Assembly: GCA_037576195.1 (NCBI GenBank)
Contig: CM075101.1
Coordinates: forward strand, 13,454,001-13,518,000
Reading direction: 5' to 3'
Length of the DNA: 64,000 bases
Source of the DNA: Phytoseiulus persimilis
Taxonomy: Eukaryota > Arthropoda > Arachnida > Mesostigmata > Phytoseiidae
Part shown: piece after piece, positions 11,801 through 24,239 of the stretch
Layout: each line of letters opens with the position of its first letter
How positions within the stretch are numbered: the stretch's first letter is position 1
Made by a program: the position numbers and the translations under genes
The notes under the pieces: model-generated
Seen by the model: the letters and a program-made list of their open reading frames with translations, nothing else
What the model was told of the DNA's origin: nothing
The model's database searches: none

Positions 11801-14800
11801 GCTCGGACCAGGGTTGAAGTGGTTATCAGAGTCCAGCACCGAAATTCGTTCTGATGTATTCAACGGTCGCTCTGGAGAACTGTTGCCTGTGCGGCTCGCG
11901 GGTAAAAGCTGTCGGCTGTACTTTCGAACGCGCCAGCTAGTCAGACAACCACCTTTGATAGTCAGTGTGTTGTAGATCGACCCGCGCGGAACAAATGCGA
12001 CCCGCGCCGCTCAGGAAGGAATGCGCGCGCATGGAAAGGACACCGGCTGAAGGGGAAGAGTTCAGTCGACGTCGCCGATACAGCCGCCGCCACCGCCGCC
12101 GTCGTTGTCGTGGTCCTCGCTGCTGTTTCGTTGCAGTCGCCGCTGTGTTGGTCGCGGACGGGTCCGAGGACTCACCGACAACAGGTGGCTCTCGTTCTCA
12201 CCACCTCTGGCAGCATCGACGCTTCGATTGGTCGGAGGATATTTGACTCGCGCAGACCGCAAGGTGAAGACACGAATGAACGGTTGAGATGTGGGGAAAA
12301 GGTTCGCCCACCAGGGTCCAGTAACAGCGGGTCCGCTCAGCGTGCAGATAAACCAAGTACCAAGGGGATCGCGAGAGTTGTACTTACAAGGATAAGGCGC
12401 TTCGATTTAAGCCGAGAGCTTATTCGAGAGCGACTCCGTTGCGAGCAGGAATCGAAGACACAAGGGCTTCGACAAAACCAGGCACGATCCCTCATCAAGC
12501 GTAGCGGATTGAGCGCTCTCCGAATTTCCCGCTCCACCGAGGGCAGAATTTGGTCCCGAGTGTCCAAGGGAGACGACGCAATGTGACTCACTATAGTTCT
12601 TCGGAGAAAGCTGTTCGGGCTTTCATATTTATGGGATGCCGTTCATCCGAAGTTCCGACCTCTCAGCTCGGTCTGAGACTTCGATCGACATACGAGAGAG
12701 GGGAACGGCACAAACAGGAACAAGGGGTCCCGACTCAGTTCTTCGGAGCCGTGAAAGTTCCTTACTGACGCGAGATAATTCGCGATGGACAGAAATTACG
12801 CTGAACGAGTCGCCCAGAGAAAGAAAGTTTCCAGCCAGGTGATATTTGTGGCTGGTCATGATGGAATCGTTGAGGACATTCGGAGGAAGCCCCTGTGCAC
12901 GGATCTCGCTAGTCACTAATCAGAAAGCCGTCGACGACACGTCGTTCCGAGGAAGCGGGGGCGAGCAACGTGTGTCTATGTACGACGAGTGTCCGCCTTC
13001 CTCCGAGGCTTTGCATACAATCAGACGGTCCCAATCGATCCGGCTCAAACTCTCGGGGTCGGAGATAATCAAGGTCTTGGAGTGAACTTGAGATTATTCT
13101 GTCGGGAATCCTTGCTCACCTCTTCGCTCAGTCACCTAATGAATGGACTCCGTTGAAATTCGTCCGAAAACAGTCGTTGTATCTGCGTGCGCAACGAGAA
13201 GTTCAGGTGCCCGATCTCCCACCGAAGCGGCACATCTGATTTGGGGAGTCTCATGAAGCGGATTGCTCCCCAACGAAGCGTAGGAGGAGAGCGCAGAAAC
13301 GATCGAGGAATAAATCTAGTGTGTTCCAGACGCGGAATCACCGGGCACACGCGAATCTGTTCAAACATGAAATTCGATATCTGTTCCATCAAAACGACCA
13401 GCATGGAATCGCTCGAATCATGGTCGCGAGGAATCCCCCCTAACTCGCCTTCGCAGTTTCCCCATTTATTTGCGAGGGGCTGCGGCTGGCAGCACATCAC
13501 TGCTACTCGTTCGGATTCGGCGTGAGGCGCGTGACGTGGTGTATCCTTTCAGAACCCAGCTTCAAACCAATCGGAGCTTGAATCCTGCCTATTCGAATCT
13601 CTCCGACGCATGAGAAGGCTTAGGTGCTTTCAGCAGCTGCCTCTGAGCAAGACACGGCGGTCAGCCTGTGTGCATCGATACACCCAAGATTCGCTCGCTC
13701 GAGGAAGGATTCATCGGTGTCCACTTCGCTCAGAACTGTTGACGTCGCCTCGCTGAACCTGCCGTTCCCTCGAGCCGAGGGATAATCCACGTGACATTGT
13801 CGGGGAATGGCACTTGCGTTGCATAGCCTCATTCCCCCGGGCAGATCGCGAGTTGGGAACAGAGCCGTGATTCTGGAAGTGTCCGGGCCTGGGAGGGAAT
13901 GCTGCTCGGCTTCATCTAGATGGGCGATTTCCTCTCTCGTGTCTCGCTGAATTCTTATTCTGGAAGTTCGTTACAAGAGTGTTCAGCCCGGAAATCGAGA
14001 ACGCTCGAAGCCGGGTCCGTGGGATCATGATACCGCGCAGCTCCTTGTGACCAATGATCGAGAGTCATTATCACCTGGAAATTCCCGATCAGCTGTGTCC
14101 AGCACAGTCACTATGACTGAAGGCCATTGCGATTTTCAGGGGCTGCAAACCTATTTCACGATGGCGCTCCCGGAATCCCTGTCGGCGAAGCGAGCTGCCA
14201 TCCGTGCCGACTGTTACTGCTCAATGCCTGGCTCGAAAGGTTCGCAGTCCCAAGGCGTGAGGCTCGGTGGGCATGGCCTGGAACCCGTTCTGTGAGTGGA
14301 TGAAGACTCACCGCTCCACTGTCCTGTTGCTTGCGGGCTGCTGCTCTAAATTCGTCGTTGGAACACGCCCCAGATCCTCTGAGAAGGTTTGAACAAACAC
14401 TCCCATTTCATCTCGGTATGCGGGCAGCATACTCTGAATCACCTTTAAACTGTAAACCTCCCAGATGTGAAACCCCGACTTACGTAGTCGCCGCTCGACG
14501 GACCGATGCGAAAATTCTGACAGCAGCGATATCGGATTATCATTTCGCAATCGCATCAAGCGGGCTTCGTTCAAATCGTTCGGGTATTGGTGAACCAGAT
14601 TGAACCCGATGGGATCGCCTCCCACAGGAAATGAATCACGTTCAATGGTCTCCTCCTTCCCGCCAGAGTGTCGGAGAGGGGACGCTTCCTGAACGATTCC
14701 CTCGGCCTCTCTGAGGAAAGCTGGTGGCGCGCGAATCGATGCACTTATCGCCACATCGAATCTAGTTAAGGAAATCGAGCTAGCTTCAACCTTGTTCGAT

Positions 14801-17440
14801 AAATTGTGATCAACCGGCCTCGTTCGCATCAAGGAGAGGGCCCTGAATACTATAGTCCGCCACTTCTGCATTAATCGCTTTGACCTCCCAAAGCGAGGTT
14901 GCAATTAGAGACTCCTGTTCCGTGGGTCTGGGTGAGAAGCTGTCCCCGCTGAAACACACAGCCAGATTTCTCACAACTCTCAGACGGCACTTCCCATTTC
15001 TCCATGAGCTCCTTGCCGTGCTATATGGTGTGGAGCACAGCCTCAGAACAGTCTCAAGGTGATCCAAGTGCATGAACAAGGAACATGTAACCTGTCGGGC
15101 CCGGAGCATAAACGACTAGCGCATTTTACTGCCGAAGCATCCGGTACGAAGCCCACTTTTCCTCTTTATTCCGAGACATCTCCCAGCCCGTCGCATGATC
15201 GCTGTTTTCACTTTCTGCGACAGGAAATCAGGGAACAATCCCAAATTTAAGCCCTCGACTGTATGCCAGCTTCATTTCCCGCGTTCGCTGGATCTTCCCC
15301 CGTTTTGATAACATTGTTCCGCCCCCGGAGGACCAAGCCATTTTATACGCAGAGTATTGTGCCGAGTTCGAGTTCTGTAGGAATGGGCCCATATATGGAC
15401 CAATTGGTATGATCTAGATGCCAAACATCGAGTAAAACCCCTTGATGCGGTCTCTCTCTTTTTCGATGTGATTTGGAGACAATGAGCAGACAGAACGTCA
15501 AAACAAGAAACCCTACAAACATGATGATTTAACCTCTAAAAATGCATCCGAACCGAAAATATGCTGGATGATTCCCCGAAATACATATCCCGGCCTAGCC
15601 GCTGATAAACAATAGCCGAGTGCAACACAGCTGACTCAATTTAGAAGCACTTCGCGTTCTTTTGATCCGAATTTTCACTCATTGAACGCAGTTCGGTGCA
15701 GTTCACGATTTGAGAGGACATGTTCGTAGTTCTCTCTCGCATATGAACGGATGTCTCTCCGGAGCGGATGTCAGTGATGACACTAGCAGACTTCATCATC
15801 GGAAGCCAAAGGATCTGCTGGTCGAGGTCCTGCACGCAACGACAGCTTTGTCGTGGCGCTCCTTGCATATCAAATGAACAGACTGGTCAAGGTGCCGTGC
15901 GACCTGACGGGGAACGAGAATGCCTTCATCAGAGCGTCAACAGTCCACCTCATTCGGACCCAATCTTCAAATAAATTACTTGATAGCATCAACACGACTC
16001 TCCGCCGATATCAACGAGGATCACCAGCCAAAACATCACGTTGAAGCTTCTCAAAAAGATCAGCGAGGGCATCATTCGGGATAGCCAAAACCGGGGTAAC
16101 CTCCGCCTGATCTGAGGCTTAAACTTCAACGCATTCAAACGTCGGCATCGAACCGATTCTGCCCCCAGTCGGGGGATCCCTGCGTGGGCGTCGACGGTGC
16201 CCATCTCTTCCCCGACTCCTCCGAGTCACATTCGAATCCTTCATGAAGAGGGTATGTCATTTTCCGATCGAATCACTGACTCTCCACCTGTCGATATCCA
16301 TCGCTGACGCCTCATTGATGTGCTTGAGTCGTGCAGTCATCGGAGACTTTCACAATGGTTTTCCGATCGCGCTCCGAATCCAGTTTTTTACCCGTCCGGA
16401 TCACTGGAGACTATAGACTTCTGAGGAATGGGGGCCTTCACCGTGGATCCTGGAAGCTGGCGCAAGCACGATACTATATGTACTTGATTGGAGAGAGAGG
16501 AATCGGGATTCGGGAATCCAGACTGACAGCTCAGACTCTGCGGAGTTTAGTACGACTGCTCCTATGCTCGAACTGATCTCCGAATTCGGACACTCACCTC
16601 TGATTCCCTTCGTGCGGACGACGAACAGCGGCTTTCGGCAATCAGAGCTCGGAAGCCGATCGAAAAGTCCCTCCCATGAACTTTCTCACTTTGACGCAAG
16701 TCAGGAACATTCTGTTCAAATCGATTACCCACCAGATCGCCCATAAAGGTCAGAACGTCCCCGTCCTGTGTCCATCGCCACATGGGAGTCGGTGAGCCAG
16801 CATTATTCCGCCCCACGTAGACGGCGGCCCGGGTGGCAGTGCCTCTGTCTGATAGTCCGGTCACTGTACAGGAATTCGTAGTTCCTCTGCATCACCCTCC
16901 AAGTTGCCGAATATTTAGCATTCAGCGCCACAAAGATTTGAGTTCACACGGCCCAGGATTGGAACAGCGGTACAGGGCGAGAACAAATCTCAACTTCAGG
17001 GCCTCACTGGTGGAACAAGGAACTCGAATGCTCACTTTAGATGCGGCCTCATGAGGAATTTAAAATGGGGCTAACGCCTTCGAACGGATGCCGGATTGAT
17101 CCCGTCCGAAAAGTGGTTATTTTTAGATACTGAGAGAGAGGACTTACTAGAGGGGGAGAATCACCGAGTTTCAAACTTTCGAAGGCTGGTTCGGTTGCTT
17201 GCGCGCGTCGCTCGCTGCTTCACTCCCTCGCTCGGGCCCTGATTCGGCTTCGTGGTCGGGCGCGCGATCGCTCGGGGAAAATCCGCTCAGAGAAGAGCTA
17301 AAATCGGCCACGCAAATGAGGGTGTTTGCAAATGGATGAACGCAGCGCCAAAGCCAGCCGCCCAAAAATACTAACGTGCATAGGAGACTGACCGAACCCA
17401 CACTCTTGGCCGTCATCGTGTTCGAGGCTTCTCGCAGATC
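8870..17440. other. Gene-poor stretch, unassigned
   Basis: Many 80-200 codon frames lie on both strands; the longest is 14308-14904 minus, 198 codons. None shows a hallmark domain. A GCC/GAC-rich triplet patch lies near 12065-12130 (plus strand), where the minus strand encodes an acidic glycine run ending in a stop. The minus frame at 16562-16864 contains MWRWTQDGDVLTF after a VGRNN stretch. This faintly recalls a C-type lectin fold, but no conserved cysteine pattern supports it. No RNA gene or array was seen. Confidence 0.4.
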
Positions 17441-17454
17441 TAGATGTCGAACAT

Positions 17455-17700
17455 CTCTATCGAAACGAGGAGAGGATCAGAGTCACAACTCCGTTCTTGA
17501 ATGAATTGGAAGACACGGTCGAGTTGCACTCCGTAGTTGGCTCTGCATGAGTCCTGGGTAAAAATGCTGAAAAGTCCGGGAACCACAATAAAAATCCGTG
17601 AGGAATCAGCTCATGATATCTCGTCTAACAAACAGATTGACTCGAAGATTTATCGAGCTCATTGAACTGCAGGTTACTCAGGCCAGGAATCGTTTGAGGC
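17455..17700 (+). repeat. Direct repeat, left copy (possible decayed LTR)
   Basis: This segment matches 18945-19190 in the same orientation with visible point differences and small indels. Shared landmarks are GAGAGGAT.AGA.TCACAAC, TTGGCTCTGCATGAGT, CCACAATA/TCACAATA, TGATATCTCGTC and ACTCGAA. The copies are about 1.49 kb apart and bracket the copia-like fragment at 18.2-18.6 kb, so they may be the remains of two LTRs. Confidence 0.6.
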
Positions 17701-18164
17701 CACAATTTCGCGATTCCAATTTCTTTTTAGCAAATATCCTGGGTACGCGAATACCCTGTGTAGCTCCGGGCGGGGCAGCCAGTCCCAGAGTAGCTCCTGC
17801 GCCCCTAAAGGTTGCCCGGCCTTGCTCTAGAGTCTGGGGTTTTTACGGATATTCCCCGGAACACTGAACATGTCGACCTTTGTGCCCTATTGCGGGAAGT
17901 TTTTCCATCTTAATCGCCTTGACGAAGAATGCGACAGGAGCGCATCGAATGCTCGTGGAAGCTCACGGCGCACATGCTCCAAGCGAAAATATTGAAAATT
18001 AAAAACGGGATCGGCGACTGGAACTCTTGGATTGCAATTGAACCGACATATCAAATACGAGATTCCCCCGAGGACTCTGCAGGCACTCCTTCCAGCAGTT
18101 CAACTGCTCATTCTCGAGGGAGAGGCAGTATCGGCTGACTTCAACATCTGAAGTTCTATGTGCG

Positions 18165-18560
18165 CTAATCGTCCTGCGCGTGGAGCTTCAGCGCATGAAG
18201 ATTTAGCGGTGAGAGAGGGTGATTCGTGGTCGGGTAACAGAGAGGCGGGTGACTGAGATTCGGGTAAGTGGCACCCGACCGCCTCTCTGGGTAATCATCC
18301 GAAGCCGCCCCCTTTCTCATAGACTTCGTCTGCAGAACTCCGGATGCCGTCCTGGTTCCGTCGAAATCCACGTTGCAAGCTTTCTCCACTCTTGTCATAT
18401 AATGAAGCGTAACCAAGCGATACGGTTTCGAGTTCGAGCGGTAGCCAACGAAGATGTATTTCTCGGCCTTTGCATCCAATTTTTCGAGTTTTTTTGCTGC
18501 GGTATCCGAGCATATTCCCAGCATCAGAACACTCGCAGGTAGATCAGATCTGGTTTCCAT
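18165..18560 (-). mobile_element. Ty1/copia retrotransposon relic (end of integrase region)
   Basis: The minus-strand frame contains KLDAKAEKYIFVGYRSNSK followed by PYRL and, 20 residues later, NVDFDG. This is the well-known Ty1/copia signature after the integrase core, where KLDxKAxKxIFVGYxxxSKxYRL precedes a V.FDE block. Only this short segment survives; no complete integrase, RT or RNase H was found nearby, and the frame continues into unrelated sequence. It lies between two diverged direct repeats (17455-17700 and 18945-19190) that could be its LTRs. It is a dead fragment. Confidence 0.7.
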
Positions 18561-18944
18561 TCAGCCCACGCTTCTCCTGGACACGATGAGCTGACAAGTG
18601 AGCCTTCTCAAATGTGGCTGGAGTTTGGACTTTTGGGAGCGATTTCAAGGACGCACTACTCTGTTTGGACTCGACTTGCCATTCGTTCCGGACGCCAGAA
18701 CTCGGCATCCTCTCGTGCGATTTCGGCGATTTTTTCTTCGCCTGAAAGCTGGGAAAGAGACCCATCTCTTCCGACGTTCGTTCGTCCACGACGGGAACGG
18801 AGTTCCATCTTCCTTCGAGACGACGGAAAAGTTTCTTCCGCCTTGCAAATCATATCCCCTGACCGGGAAACCACGTGATAAGCAGGAGGCATCACCCGTC
18901 ACACAACGCGATGACGGGGGAGAATCTGAGAAAGATCGCCAGAT

Positions 18945-19190
18945 CTACGGAGAGGATTAGAATCACAACCCCGGTCCGGAAGGAATGTGAGAATACGGTC
19001 GGGTTAGTCTTGGATGTTGGCTCTGCATGAGTACGGGGGGGGGGGGGGGGGGGGGGGTAAGAATCCCGGAAAGTCCAGTGATCACAATAGAAATCTCAGA
19101 GGAATTAGGCCGTGATATCTCGTCCGACCAACAGATCGACTCGAAATTTTATTGGGCTCATTGGACTGCGAGTAACTCAGGCTCTCGACC
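18945..19190 (+). repeat. Direct repeat, right copy (possible decayed LTR)
   Basis: This is the partner of 17455-17700. The copy is interrupted by a 23-base G homopolymer at 19035-19057, where the left copy has a short TCCTGGG sequence. Similarity fades after the TTGG(A/C)CTGC(G/A)GGTTACTCAGG region. Confidence 0.6.
19035..19057 (+). repeat. Poly-G tract (23 G)
   Basis: An uninterrupted G run inside the right-hand direct repeat. The true length may differ, because homopolymers of this size are error-prone in sequencing and assembly. Confidence 0.9.
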
Positions 19191-19769
19191 AGAAACCGGA
19201 GTCCTCTCAGAAAGTATCCGTCTACTCTATGTACAGGTTCTCTGTGAGTCTAGCGTCTACTTATGTTCTTAGTCGTGACGTTCCCCGCCCACCTCCATCT
19301 CTCGTGACTTTCGCTCACTCTGTGAAGCCTATATACAGCTATTCCGACAGCGGGCCGCTAGGACCTTCACGCAATGTTAAGGGATTCGGACCGCTTTGGA
19401 ACGTATAAAAACAGTGTTGATCCTCGCGCGGATCCCAGTCAACAAATCGTCCTGAATTTCCAACCATGTCGCTTCCAGAGCTTCAATGCGTCTGCCGTGT
19501 CTCTCCGGCTCGAGCACTAGCAGCTGTACCGTGGAAGTCTTTCGCCGATGGATGAGGCACACGTACAAAGTTTCCGTAAGTGTTCGGGTTCAGGAATGTC
19601 ATGCGCCGCGAACCAATCTAACTCTTTCGAGAATTCTTGTGAGCTACCAGGATTGATTGGTTGGTTAAGAATGCCTTCACAACCCTATCTAAATTCACTT
19701 GAGGCTTCCGTGATGTTTGCAATCGTACCATTCGTGTCGAGAGTATTCGCGCTGGCTTGGCTAGATGTT

Positions 19770-22700
19770 CTAATCATATTTCTTGACACTTTCCACTTCG
19801 TTGTTGTTCGAGTCGGTCTCTCTAGCAGCTCCCTTCTGATGGTCTCGGCCACGCTTCTTCCTGTAAGACTGGACGTAGAAGTTGGAGAATTGTAAGAAGA
19901 ACACCAAGCATTGGAACAACATCATAGCGGGCAGCCAAGAGTATCTGAAAAACGAGCATTCGTGTTTTTAGAGGTCTTCGACAGGTTCGGAGAGTTTAGA
20001 GGATTATTTGAGAAGATCCGATTAGCGGAACACTGCGTAAAAAGCGCTCTCCGAATGGGTTTCATGGCCGCAACTGTAGCGCTCCAAGGATGTTGCTTCA
20101 GTACCTGAGACCACTGGCGTACCCAGGGGGGGGGGGGAGGCAAGGGGGCCATGCCCCCCCCCAAAACTCTTCGATAATATTGGGAAGGGTGGATTATATT
20201 CTACTTTAATGGACGAAAAGGTTCCACAAAGATTCAGTCTCATAAGGAAAGTCTCACAGGTTTGAAAACCATGTTGATTGCGTCATGAAAATCTCGAGAC
20301 TATGATCATCATCATCATCGGCATCATCATCACATCCTTGCCCCCCCAAAAAAAAGCTGGGTACGCCCCTGCCTGAGACTCATGTCTTTCAAAATAAAGT
20401 GACCCAAATTCCATTGGGTCATTAGCGTAAGATCGCGAATCCCGGTCCCAATACACGATACAGTTTGAAAACCCGCGTGGGTTTCCTCGTCACGTTCGGA
20501 GCAGTTTCTGGTCGTCAGTTGTTCTAGAATCTAGACCACTGTTCCCCAACATGGGGCACCTGGCCCACCGGTGGGCTACAGGCGATTTCGACCGGGGGGC
20601 GGAGTCTTTGTGCTCAAGGAACAGTGTTCCAGAAAGCCCGTAAAGACTGAAGTCTCTCGAGCGCAGTCATCAATAATAATTGATGGACACGCAGGAGGAG
20701 CCTCCTTCTAGGCGTGTCGCCGCGGGGTGGAGCCGTTATTCGGTGTTGATGACACTCCTGATCTCCTAGACCGAAGGACGATAATTGCCAACTCACTTGT
20801 TCCTGAGCCAGATAGCGAGATGGATATTGCGCGCAATCATTATGACGAACTGAATGATCTGTATCCTGGTCAGGTATTTTTTCCACCACAAGTGCTTCCG
20901 GACTGATGGGCCGCAGGCCGCGAGGAAGTAGTAAGTGTACATTAGGACGTGGATGATGGCGTTGAAGCTGAGTTCGAATCCAGCAAGGGTGAAGCCTCCA
21001 TATGTGATGTAGAAGTATACGGAGAGAGTGACCGAAACGTGATGAAAAACGTGCAGAGTTGAGACCTGGAAATTGTTAATAGCTAATTTGAGTGGTCTCC
21101 CCCACTTGGTCCAGTCTGAGCCAGCCATGAAAGAACACTGCCTCCAGTCTCTCATTCTGTGTTCCCACCATATATCCGGCAGGGTTTGCGGTCAGAAAAA
21201 TTGCATCGAATGCGACTTCCAGATTCTCCGGTTTAAGCACAAAAATCGGCTGAATTCACCTGTCGGAAGCGCTTCCTCAAGACGAACAGGACCGTCTCAA
21301 TACACTCCGTAAGTCTAAGAAGGAGGTAATACCACGAAGCGTTCAAGAGCAGAAGTGTTCTGGGATGATCTCCTGGATCCGGCGCGGTCAGCCATACAGC
21401 AATGTGGCCTTTAATAGCAATTCTACGATAAGAGGGTTGATGTGGTGTTAGGAGATGCGAAAAAAGGTTAATATTACGAGAATCGCTGCTAAAACGTTCT
21501 GAATCTGCGATGAGTCAAGCCGTGGTGTTGAGGGTAGTGCGTTGAAGTTAGTTCGGTGGTGACAGAATTATTTCAACAGTGAGAGTGCTAACAACATGCT
21601 TCGGTTATCGAGAGGTGAGTGATTGCGTGCCCAAGAGTCGTCGAATCAGAAATAGTGATGTCGTCCTTCCGAAGCCGGTCGTCTTACTTTCTGGTATTTT
21701 CTTCTTGCAGGTCTGTGCTTTCAGCGAAGAACGACTCACGCTTTTTCGAGTTGCACAACGAGAAATAGTTTTGCGTCATACGCGAACGGGACCGTAGACA
21801 CGATTAAGTGAGGAGCGTCGTCGCTCGTCTGAGCTTTCACGCCCCGAGCTTCGATCGAGAGAAGCGCGCCCGAACTCGGCTACATGCAGCTGTCCCTCCA
21901 AGAGAGGAGTCTCGAGCTTCTCAACTCGCTACGGCCCTGATTTGAAAAAGAAATTGAGTGCATCCGTTTGGGGCTCTCCGTGTTCACCCACCTCGACCGC
22001 TCCAGACGCACCGAGGCAACGGTCCTGAAGATTGAGAAGGCTACATAGAGTCAGAAATCCGGCTGACAACCAACCAACCGAAGCCATGAACACTCCGAAA
22101 ATCAGCACAGTTGGCTGTCTTGGTACGAGATCTCTGAGACGATATCTATGAAATTTCTCGAATCATCCAATCAATGAACCCGGAGTGCACGGCTGTAGAA
22201 GCGACTCCTCTGTACGAGCGAGGTGATCAGCAGAGAATTTCCCCGAAGCATCCGAAAATTTCGAGCTTCCCTCGTGATCCTCCGGCCTCGCTCTGCGGAG
22301 ATCCGGGACACCGCGAATGGTAAATCAGTTATCAGGGCTAACGTGATCCAATGAATGGCTGGATATCTTCGATTATTCCTAAAAAAACGACCCCACCCCC
22401 CGATCCTTCCCGGACGATGACTCACCTTTAAAGAACGCGTGATAGATAATGAACGACGAGATCGCAATATTCGCGACCACCATAGCGGCATTGTAAAAGA
22501 GGATGAAAGTGCGAAGCTCGAATGGGCGAGTGTTCTTCATCAAGCCCGGGCCGAGCATCTGGAATCCAGGATAGACCTTTCTGTCACGAGCTTGAAAAGT
22601 AGTACACGAGGAATGAGAGACGCAAGCGACGCCCCTGCCCGTGATGAACCTATCTCAGTACAGGCAGAGTTGGGAATAATCATAGTCTCGAATGGTATCA

Positions 22701-23540
22701 TGATTATTAACTATAATCAGGTCATGATCAATCGTATTCAAGTTTTGATTTTCAATCATCATCACGTTGTGGTTGTCAAGCAGAATGAAACTGCAACCAT
22801 CAATCATGATCAAGCTATGACGAGAAATCATCATCAAACTATGATTCTCAATCATGATCAGTAGAGCTAACAAGTTCAGGCATTCATCACTTTATACCTC
22901 CCATCTATCCATGGAGAATGATCCATGAGTCTCTGATGGCTGAGTTCATAAATTCCCATGGCAATAACGCATGATTCATCAATCTATCCATGCAGTTACA
23001 CATGATTTTATGGATCGATGGATGTTTAATGATGGATAAAGCCTGAACTTCTCAGCTCTGATCATCAGTTATGATGATGATCATCGTGTTAGGTTCCAGG
23101 CCGAGGCGGCTGTGTGAAACGTGTACGCGGGTTTCAAGGGCGCTCTAATGAACTCGCCTCACGGTCGCCCACGTCTTCATCGTACACCCCGTGATTAACT
23201 TCGCCCAGCGTCTGGACCCATCGGCATTCAACATCTAGTTGTCCGGTTTCCAACATCTGGAACCACTGAGCACCCTCTCCTGCGGCACTCACAGTTAACC
23301 GCTCCCATCCTCTACCTGGCCAACCCAGCGTAGAATGCCGCGTAGAAGAACATGCATGCATGAGTACACACATTTTGGTTGAGATTGGCTCACCTTAACG
23401 AAGTAGACGTAGCCTACTAGAATCGACACGATTGGAACAGGGTTCCCCAAAAGAAACCATCCTTCGATTCGAGTATCCTTCTCTGGGAAACTTGGAAGCC
23501 AGCTCTGACTAAGCGTCAAATTTGTGATTTGACCGTGCAT
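19770..23540 (-). CDS. Very-long-chain fatty acid elongase (ELOVL family)
   Basis: This is the condensing enzyme of the microsomal fatty-acid elongation cycle, a multi-pass ER membrane protein. Six exons join in phase: 23540-23394, 22558-22426, 22062-22012, 21372-21260, 21065-20797 and 19944-19770, giving 295 residues. Exon 1 begins just after a TTCTTCTTGTTGCAG acceptor, so a 5' UTR exon lies upstream. Diagnostic features are LGPGLMKNTRPFEL in exon 2, ETVLFVLRKRFRQ in exon 4, and the HxxHH box in exon 5 (STLHVFHHVSV). NFYVQSYRKKR lies in exon 6. The C-terminus ends KKYD, a KKxx-type ER-retrieval signal. Exon 3 (51 nt) is the weakest call. The usual region before the last membrane segment also looks short, so a small exon may be missing between 20797 and 19944. 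Subfamily (ELOVL1/7-like or other) cannot be fixed by eye. Confidence 0.88.
20112..20371 (+). mobile_element. 260-bp hAT-like MITE with 8-bp target-site duplication
   Basis: The termini are inverted repeats: the left end CACTGGCGTACCCAG matches the reverse complement of the right end, CAGGGGCGTACCCAG, at 13 of 15 positions. They are directly flanked by an exact 8-bp duplication, CCTGAGAC, at 20104-20111 and 20372-20379. An 8-bp duplication and short TIRs are typical of hAT-superfamily elements. The interior is non-coding, with G and C runs just inside the ends and an ATCATC microsatellite. It sits in the last intron of the ELOVL gene. Confidence 0.85.
22680..22870 (+). repeat. Degenerate tandem repeat around ATCATGATCA
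   Basis: Imperfect repeats of roughly 21-27 bp built on AATCATGATCAA recur across this interval, which lies in the first coding intron of the ELOVL gene. Both strands are open, producing repetitive NHDQ/NHHQ-type translations that are an artefact of the repeat. Looser ATCCATG-type repeats continue to about 23060. Confidence 0.7.
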
Positions 23541-23755
23541 ATTCTGCAACAAGAAGAAACGAAATTCACGTAGATTAAACATTCAGAATATGGCGGAACG
23601 AACCGCAAATTCACCAACGAGTGGGGCGCGACACGGTCCGCATAGGGAACAGGTTGGACCTCTTGAGTCCTGAGGAAGATCACTAGGCCTTTAAATTCGA
23701 TCCCGTTCCAGCTCCCAACAATTCTCCACGAAACAAAAGGGACTAGCGGGCATGC

Positions 23756-24237
23756 TTATGGAACAACAGGGAGATCAGGGCCACTATCGAGGAGCCGATA
23801 CTCGTGGCCGGAGACTGTCAGTTTTCCATGATTCCTCGGGAGATCGATGGATCGGAGGATGAATGATCCTTGCATGTACGGGCTTCTCCCATCCACTGTC
23901 CTCACATCCATGATCAGGTCTGGGGACACCCGAATTGTATCGATGTACTTGAACTGTATGACAGATGACAAGCGTTATTACGTGCGTTTGATCAGCAGGA
24001 GTCTGCTGAAGACAGCCCGGCCGCAACGCCCTTCCTTCCTTCTCTGTCGTCAGATCGATTGGTGGGAGAATAACACTTCACTTCGCTCAGATTTACGGCA
24101 GCCAAGTCAATTCCATTTCCAATAGCAGGGCGGCCTTGGTCCGCTATATTCACCTTGATGACGTCTAAGGACTTGGGGCGTTCATGACCTAAATCAGGGT
24201 CGATGGAACGCGAACAACGCATCGTAACGGGGGCCAT
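23756..24237 (-). other. Coding-like segment, unidentified
   Basis: Two minus-strand pieces look protein-coding. The frame from 24237 includes NIADQGRPAIGNGIDLA. A second piece begins after CATCTGTCATACAG at about 23957 (FKYIDTIRVSPDLIMDV) and runs to a stop at 23756 (HEYRLLDSGPDLPVVP). They could be the end of a small gene upstream of the ELOVL gene or a retroelement fragment. I could not find a convincing start or donor. Confidence 0.3.
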
Positions 24238-24239
24238 TC

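Noticed and set aside
14308-14904. 198-codon minus-strand open frame
   Set aside because: It has no recognisable domain or splice context, and frames of this length are expected about once by chance in 64 kb.
22439-22864. 141-codon plus-strand frame with repeated NHDQ motifs
   Set aside because: It runs antisense to an elongase exon and into the ATCATGATCA repeat, so the repeat peptide is an artefact.
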